From positions 1 to 27,997 of the forward strand of contig CAZOBB010000067.1 of the NCBI GenBank assembly GCA_964577975.1: a DNA stretch of 27,997 nucleotides, written 5' to 3'. This stretch comes from JAOZMY01 sp964577975. Lineage in GTDB: Bacteria > Desulfobacterota > S145-22. Position numbers and translations under genes: made by a program. Below the pieces are notes generated by a model. The model was not told the origin of the DNA. It was given only the letters and a program-made list of their open reading frames with translations, and did no database searches. This document shows, piece after piece, positions 24,267-27,997 of this stretch (positions are counted from its first letter, which is position 1; each line of letters begins with the position of its first letter).

Positions 24267-26291
24267 TTAAGATTCTTCTTTACTCGAGCCATCAAGATCG
24301 AGAATCTTCATCGTCTTGAGATAATCTCTCGTCTCATACCTGGTAATCTTGGAGAGGCGACTGATGATTCCTCCCATCTTTTCCACATTGCCAATAATCT
24401 CATTGATGACCTCTTCAGGAACGACGCGTCTTTGCTGAAGCTGACGGGAAACCAACTCAATCCCCATCATAATTGCCGTCAATGGCTGGTTCAACTCATG
24501 CGCCGTGGCTCCAGCCAATTCCATAATCGCTTTCAGCTTTTGCTGATCCGCCTTGATACGCTCCTGTTCTTTAAAAAGAGAGATATCTTTGATGATTTGA
24601 ACCACCGAGGGTGGTTTCCCCTCTATGTCAAGGCTTGTGGAAGAAACCAAAAAGGTCCTCCCATCCTTTCCGGTTACTTCATGGGTTGCTGTCTTGTCAG
24701 GAGCAAAGGGAAAGATTGGACACTCCTCGCACGGCTTCTTCCTCTTCTCTCCAGCACGAATGTGGGTTTCGTAGCATTTTTTTCCAATCCCTTTCCCCCA
24801 AATTTCCACCAACTTTTTATTTTCATATTCAATCGTCATGGAACTGTCGATGACCCGAATCCCATCGGTTATGGTATTGAAAATAAGGTCGAGATATTTC
24901 CGGGCATTCAACAGTTCCTGCTGAATCGTCTTCCGCTTCCGGATGTCACGCAAAAAGACGATCGACATCTTCACTTCCCCGCTTTTCTGAATGAGCGTCC
25001 CAGAAATACTCACGGAAACCTTCTGCCCCTTCCGATCAATGATAAATGCCTCATAATCGACGATAACCCCAGGAGGGCCGTACTGATTGCTTTTCAGCAC
25101 TTCCATAATCTTATTTGCCAATCCCGCCGGATAATAGTCTAAAATATTCTGCCTGCCCGATAGAAATTCCTCCGCCGGCACACCGATCAACTTTTCGATA
25201 CTGTCGTTGATCATGAGAAGCTTTCCCTGCCCGTCCAATGCCACAATAATGTCAGGGGAGTGAGCAAAAATGGCATCCAGAACCTCCGTAAATTTTCTGT
25301 TTTCCTCTGCGAGTTTCTTTTTCTCATCCAACGTACGCAAATATTCCAAACTTATTTCGTAGAGCTTCCGGTTGCTTTCCCGCAAAATATTAAGGTAATT
25401 CTTCCTCGGTTTGACAGGAAGCTTAAAGATGTTGCTCTCTTCTGCGAGACGTTCACTAAATTCCAACAATACCTTGTCACACGCGTGGCCGGGAATCCCT
25501 AAATGTTTCTCCACAAACCGAACTAGCTTGATTCCATTACCATTCCGTTCCCCCTGGTTAAAAATATGGTTGAGCAGGAGCGAACCTTGTACGATCCGAA
25601 CGAGCTTTCGGGCATCACGTTGCCCTATACTATCGAGATAATCTTCATGATGAGACTTGATCACCGCATTAATATGGGAAGGCAAAAACCACTGTTCACC
25701 GATAAGCCCTCCTAACTCCGTATGCGCATATCCAAAAACCTCTTTTTCTTTAACCTCTATCTCTTCCCCAAAAGGGTTTTCCAGATGGTGCTCAATCAGC
25801 CTGAAGTGCTCCGCATCCTCCAATTGTGGGAGGATAAAAAAATACCCGATATGATAAAGCAACCCAGCAAGGAAGGCCTCGTCCGGTTGAGGATACCCGG
25901 CCGTCTCCGCAATAAGCTTTGCCGCTATGCCACATGCAAAAGAATCGTCTTGTATCTTCCTGAAAATAGGGCCCAAAATCTCTCTTTTCTGCTTGCTCAT
26001 GGCAATGAGGATAGAGAGACTCAAGACCAGACTTCGTATCGGTGCAATCCCTAAAAGGTTGACGGCACGTTCAATGGAAGAAATCCTTCCTGACAAACCG
26101 AAAAGGGGTGAATTCGCAAGATGGATAACCCGCGAAGCAATATCAGGATACCGCATGACCAACTGCACCAGTTTCTTCTGGGCAAGACTATCATCTAAGG
26201 CGATTTGCATCGCCTGAATACCTACCTCCGGTAGAGTAGGCGATTCCTTTTCTTCACGAAGAAGACGCTCTAATTTCTCTTTTACTGTCAC
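24267..26291 (-). CDS. HDOD-PAS-PAS-DHp sensor protein lacking an ATPase domain
   Basis: A 674-residue cytoplasmic protein. An HDOD domain spans about 12-215 (RYPDIASRVIHLANSPLFGL, LGGLIGEQWFLPSHINAVIK). A coiled-coil of about 315-345 leads to a first PAS domain (about 345-455) and a second (about 465-570), the latter with Cys506, Cys521 and Cys524 in KCYETH and KPCEECPIF. The end is a histidine-kinase dimerisation and phosphoacceptor helix pair with His598 in GATAHELNQPL. Only 76 residues remain after it, so no HATPase_c domain is present and no frame for one follows. It cannot autophosphorylate alone and may be phosphorylated by a partner or act as a dimer sensor. The GTG start overlaps ogt as GTGA and has AAGGAG 6 bases upstream. 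It sits inside the ogt-Moco run. Confidence 0.87.
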   Translation of the reverse strand: MTVKEKLERLLREEKESPTLPEVGIQAMQIALDDSLAQKKLVQLVMRYPDIASRVIHLANSPLFGLSGRISSIERAVNLLGIAPIRSLVLSLSILIAMSKQKREILGPIFRKIQDDSFACGIAAKLIAETAGYPQPDEAFLAGLLYHIGYFFILPQLEDAEHFRLIEHHLENPFGEEIEVKEKEVFGYAHTELGGLIGEQWFLPSHINAVIKSHHEDYLDSIGQRDARKLVRIVQGSLLLNHIFNQGERNGNGIKLVRFVEKHLGIPGHACDKVLLEFSERLAEESNIFKLPVKPRKNYLNILRESNRKLYEISLEYLRTLDEKKKLAEENRKFTEVLDAIFAHSPDIIVALDGQGKLLMINDSIEKLIGVPAEEFLSGRQNILDYYPAGLANKIMEVLKSNQYGPPGVIVDYEAFIIDRKGQKVSVSISGTLIQKSGEVKMSIVFLRDIRKRKTIQQELLNARKYLDLIFNTITDGIRVIDSSMTIEYENKKLVEIWGKGIGKKCYETHIRAGEKRKKPCEECPIFPFAPDKTATHEVTGKDGRTFLVSSTSLDIEGKPPSVVQIIKDISLFKEQERIKADQQKLKAIMELAGATAHELNQPLTAIMMGIELVSRQLQQRRVVPEEVINEIIGNVEKMGGIISRLSKITRYETRDYLKTMKILDLDGSSKEES

Positions 26292-26848
26292 TCTTTCTCC
26301 TTATACGAAGTACATCCTTCAATACTCAAAAGGATTTTTTTTGTCGGAATGCCGGAGGAAAACCCTCCCAGGGTGCCATCTTTTCTTATCACCCGATGGC
26401 AAGGAACGAGAATAGGAACTGGATTCTTTCCAATCGCATTCCCTATGGCACGGCTCGCTGTTTGTTTTCCCAACATCTTCCCCACCCATTGATAGCTCAC
26501 ACATTTCCCGTACGGTATCGTTTGAAGAATACTCCAAACCTTCCGCTCAAACAAAGTTCCAGAAAGAAAATCCACTTTCAACGTAAAACTCTTTCTCTCT
26601 CCCCTAACATATTCTGACAGCTCAGTGGCAGCCTTATATAACAAAGGTGTTGCACCTTCCTTTAAGGTGTATTCGACGGACCACCCTCTTACGATGTCAC
26701 CCAACTTTCCTTTTTTCCCCCTTCGGAAAGAAATGGCACATATCCCCCCCTTCGTCCCACAGATCACAACTTCACCTAATCTTGGAAGGAGTACCTCTTT
26801 CCACGCTATATTTATCGGATATTGCGGGCGAATCTGAAGCTCCAACAA
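26288..26848 (-). CDS. ogt: Methylated-DNA-[protein]-cysteine S-methyltransferase
   Basis: A 186-residue O6-alkylguanine-DNA alkyltransferase. The acceptor cysteine is Cys150 in VPCHRVIRKDGTLGGFSSG, and the preceding FERKVWSILQTIPYGKCVSY and ASRAIGNAIGKNP are the conserved DNA-binding and helix-turn-helix parts. The N-terminal 85 residues form the weakly conserved domain and contain GGICAISF. It transfers the alkyl group from guanine O6 to itself in a suicide reaction. The start is TTG at 26848; no ATG occurs before the catalytic domain, and a stop lies two codons upstream, so TTG at 26848 or 26851 is the only early choice, with poor ribosome site. It heads the run that continues into the sensor and Moco genes. 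Confidence 0.92.
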   Translation of the reverse strand: MLELQIRPQYPINIAWKEVLLPRLGEVVICGTKGGICAISFRRGKKGKLGDIVRGWSVEYTLKEGATPLLYKAATELSEYVRGERKSFTLKVDFLSGTLFERKVWSILQTIPYGKCVSYQWVGKMLGKQTASRAIGNAIGKNPVPILVPCHRVIRKDGTLGGFSSGIPTKKILLSIEGCTSYKEKE

Positions 26849-26865
26849 CTAATTTTCTACCGTTT

Positions 26866-26874
26866 CTTATATCA
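26866..26874 (-). promoter_or_regulatory. Extended -10 promoter for ogt and the Moco run
   Basis: On the minus strand TGATATAAG (26874-26866) fits an extended -10 element (TGnTATAAT). A -35 is poor: TTGAAG lies 15 bases and TTGCTT 19 bases upstream. Transcription would begin near 26859, leaving only about 10 bases before the ogt TTG. Confidence 0.4.
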
Positions 26875-26935
26875 TGTGAGGTCAAACTTCAAGCAAAAAA
26901 TCCAAAAACGTTTATGGACTCTCCCCAAAGCTCCC

Positions 26936-27106
26936 TCATATTCTACCTTTTGCGGAAATATCGCATACAAATATTATTACCACATCGCCAGGAGCTACCA
27001 CGGTAGAAACCGACATGGAATGAAGGGCCTTCTCGCAGTCACCGCTCATCTGCCATACAGTTCTATCCACTGACTCCAATAAGTATTTGTGTTGGAAATC
27101 CGTCAC
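26936..27106 (-). CDS. Possible small protein of 56 residues, unrecognised
   Basis: A short frame on the minus strand from GTG at 27106 to TGA at 26936, too short for a usual ORF cutoff, in an otherwise empty 500-base gap. The start is preceded by a strong ribosome site, AAAGGAGG at 27124-27117, with 10 bases of spacing. The product is MTDFQHKYLLESVDRTVWQM at the N-terminus, then a hydrophobic SVSTVVAPGDVVIIFVCDIS stretch and a short basic tail. I do not recognise it. The hydrophobic part (about 33-50) is short for a transmembrane helix and interrupted by Pro and Asp. It would be co-directional with ogt, ending 87 bases upstream of its start. It could equally be chance; only the ribosome site argues for it. 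Confidence 0.35.
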   Translation of the reverse strand: MTDFQHKYLLESVDRTVWQMSGDCEKALHSMSVSTVVAPGDVVIIFVCDISAKGRI

Positions 27107-27161
27107 AAAGGATCCGCCTCCTTTGAAAGGACTCTACCCACCGTTTTTCTTTCATTCTTCC

Positions 27162-27190
27162 TTGACAACCCTCTTTTGCTGTTTTAGCAT
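27162..27190 (+). promoter_or_regulatory. Sigma70-like promoter for dctP
   Basis: TTGACA (27162-27167, perfect) and TAGCAT (27185-27190, four of six) are 17 bases apart. Transcription from here would give a leader of about 150 bases before the dctP ATG. Confidence 0.55.
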
Positions 27191-27349
27191 AGGAGTTGTG
27201 AAAGAAGGAAACATCATAAGGCAAATATTCCTTTCTTCATGGTAATCATAAAAAAGCGATCTCTAGTTCAAAAAGTGAAGAAAACTGAAAAAGAAAGGAG
27301 GTGGCCCGCTTTTAATATCGTCTCTAAATCATAAAAAACGGAGGGAGAA
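27191..27349 (+). other. Long A-rich 5' leader of dctP
   Basis: This 159-base stretch has no convincing gene. It holds a near-perfect ribosome-site string AAAGGAGGT at 27294-27302 with no ATG, GTG or TTG at normal spacing after it, 48 bases before the real start, and then the working site GGAGGGAG at 27340-27347. Two small frames here (27196-27243 region and 27239-27334) are not supported by ribosome sites. No clear hairpin or terminator was seen by eye. Confidence 0.4.
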
Positions 27350-27997
27350 ATGAAAACAAGAAATCTTTTCAAAATTATCGGCGTGTTGCTCATGGCAATC
27401 TATGTAATCGGAGGTTTAACCATTTCCGCGCAGGCGGCGACCATCAAGCTAAGTTACGCCTTCTTCGCCCCGGCCCGCAGCTTTCCCGGCGTTCAGATGA
27501 TGCGGTGGGCCAAGGAAGTGGAAAAGCGCACCAACGGCAAGGTCAAGGTCAACACCTATCCCGGCGGTACCCTGCTCGGCGCCAAGAACATGCTGGACGG
27601 GGTTGTCTCCGGCGTGGCCGACATCGGGTGTTTCTGCCCGCCGTACATGCCCGGACGCTTCCCCCTGATGGAAGCGGTCGATCTCCCCGTGGGATTCAAA
27701 AGCTCCAAGGTGGCCAGCGCGGTCACGGCCGCCCTCTACAAGAAGTATAAACCCGCCTCTTTTTCCAAGGTCAAGGTCCTGACCATGTTCTGCTGCGCCC
27801 CGGGAAACATCATGTCGAAGGTTCCCATCAAGTCCCTCAAGGACCTGAAGAAACTTGAGATCCGGGGAACGGGGATCTCGGGGAAATTCCTTGGGGCCAT
27901 CGGGGCTACCCCCGTGGCCATGCCCATGTCGAGCGTTCCGGAATCCCTCCAGAAAGGGGTCGTCAAAGGCCTGATCTCTTCTCTTGACGTCATGAAG
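27350..27997 (+). CDS. dctP: TRAP transporter solute-binding protein DctP (3' truncated)
   Basis: The frame from ATG at 27350 is open to the window edge and gives 216 residues of what should be about 340. The first 29 residues are a clear signal peptide (basic MKTRNLFK, hydrophobic core, cleavage near ISAQA-ATIKL). The mature part reads IKLSYAFFAPARSFPGVQMM, WAKEVEKRTNGKVKVNTYPG and LLGAKNMLDGVVSGVADIG, typical of DctP-type receptors that bind organic acids in the periplasm and pass them to the DctQM permease. The fragment ends near GLISSLDVMK. Cysteines in GCFCPP and FCCAPG are unusual for the family. The ATG has GGAGGGAG upstream. After about codon 25 the gene becomes GC-rich, like glyS and unlike the 25 kb between them. 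Confidence 0.93.
   Translation, partial: MKTRNLFKIIGVLLMAIYVIGGLTISAQAATIKLSYAFFAPARSFPGVQMMRWAKEVEKRTNGKVKVNTYPGGTLLGAKNMLDGVVSGVADIGCFCPPYMPGRFPLMEAVDLPVGFKSSKVASAVTAALYKKYKPASFSKVKVLTMFCCAPGNIMSKVPIKSLKDLKKLEIRGTGISGKFLGAIGATPVAMPMSSVPESLQKGVVKGLISSLDVMK

Noticed and set aside
26849..27160. Moco or B12 riboswitch upstream of ogt and the Moco run
   Set aside because: No conserved riboswitch core was recognised on the minus strand; a covariance-model scan would be needed and was not possible.
27239..27334. 31-residue frame in the dctP leader
   Set aside because: No ribosome site before its ATG and a lysine-rich product; most likely chance.
1..27997. CRISPR arrays, insertion sequences, integrases, rRNA genes
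   Set aside because: No repeated spacer pattern, transposase or integrase motif, or rRNA-like sequence was seen on either strand.

Overview
The window reads as a chromosomal segment of an anaerobic bacterium, most likely a Desulfobacterota ('deltaproteobacterial') lineage. The evidence is the two-subunit glycyl-tRNA synthetase, a ferredoxin-dependent 2-oxoacid oxidoreductase of the VorB/Kor type, PEP synthase, an iron-sulfur-type epoxyqueuosine reductase (QueH), a MoeA fused to a periplasmic-binding-like domain, an HDOD-PAS sensor protein and a TRAP solute receptor. This assignment is an inference from gene content, not from a marker tree. I see no insertion sequence, integrase, CRISPR array, rRNA or intact tRNA. 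Genes are tightly packed, with many 1-4 base stop/start overlaps and frequent GTG and TTG starts.

Layout. 1-2224: end of glyQ and complete glyS (+, clearly GC-rich). 2295-5645: a sigma70-like promoter, then ppsA, queH and a DUF2905 membrane protein (+). 5657-7458: a LysM envelope protein and an endonuclease III-related glycosylase (-). 7574-8637: upp and a hotdog thioesterase (+). 8648-12628 (-): read from 12628 downward, an alpha/beta hydrolase, a freestanding ThrRS-editing-like domain, a SAM methyltransferase, a squalene/phytoene synthase-family enzyme, then a GT2 glycosyltransferase and a lipid-A-synthase N-domain membrane protein. 12759-14623 (+): cobO, cobI with a Cys-rich N-terminal module, and yjbQ. 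14690-17723 (+): a four-subunit 2-oxoacid:ferredoxin oxidoreductase plus a double-ACT protein. 17739-18587 (-): a CcsA/CcsB-type cytochrome c assembly protein. 18671-26848 (-): read from 26848 downward, ogt, an HDOD-PAS-PAS-DHp sensor, moeA, moeA-PBP fusion, moaA, moaC and a MOSC-MogA fusion. 26849-27349: a gap with one possible 56-residue gene and a promoter. 27350-27997: the start of a dctP gene cut by the window edge.

How they fit. The oxidoreductase and PEP synthase suit anaerobic 2-oxoacid metabolism and gluconeogenesis. The Moco block supplies MoaA, MoaC, MogA and MoeA steps; moaD, moaE and a sulfurylase are not in the window. The cob genes suggest corrinoid synthesis or salvage. CcsA/B indicates c-type cytochromes. 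The least ordinary parts are the 8.6-12.6 kb lipid-like cluster with its editing-domain relative, the Cys-rich CobI leader module, the Cys-less MOSC half, the sensor protein that stops after its phosphoacceptor helix region, and the shift in base composition between the two ends and the middle.
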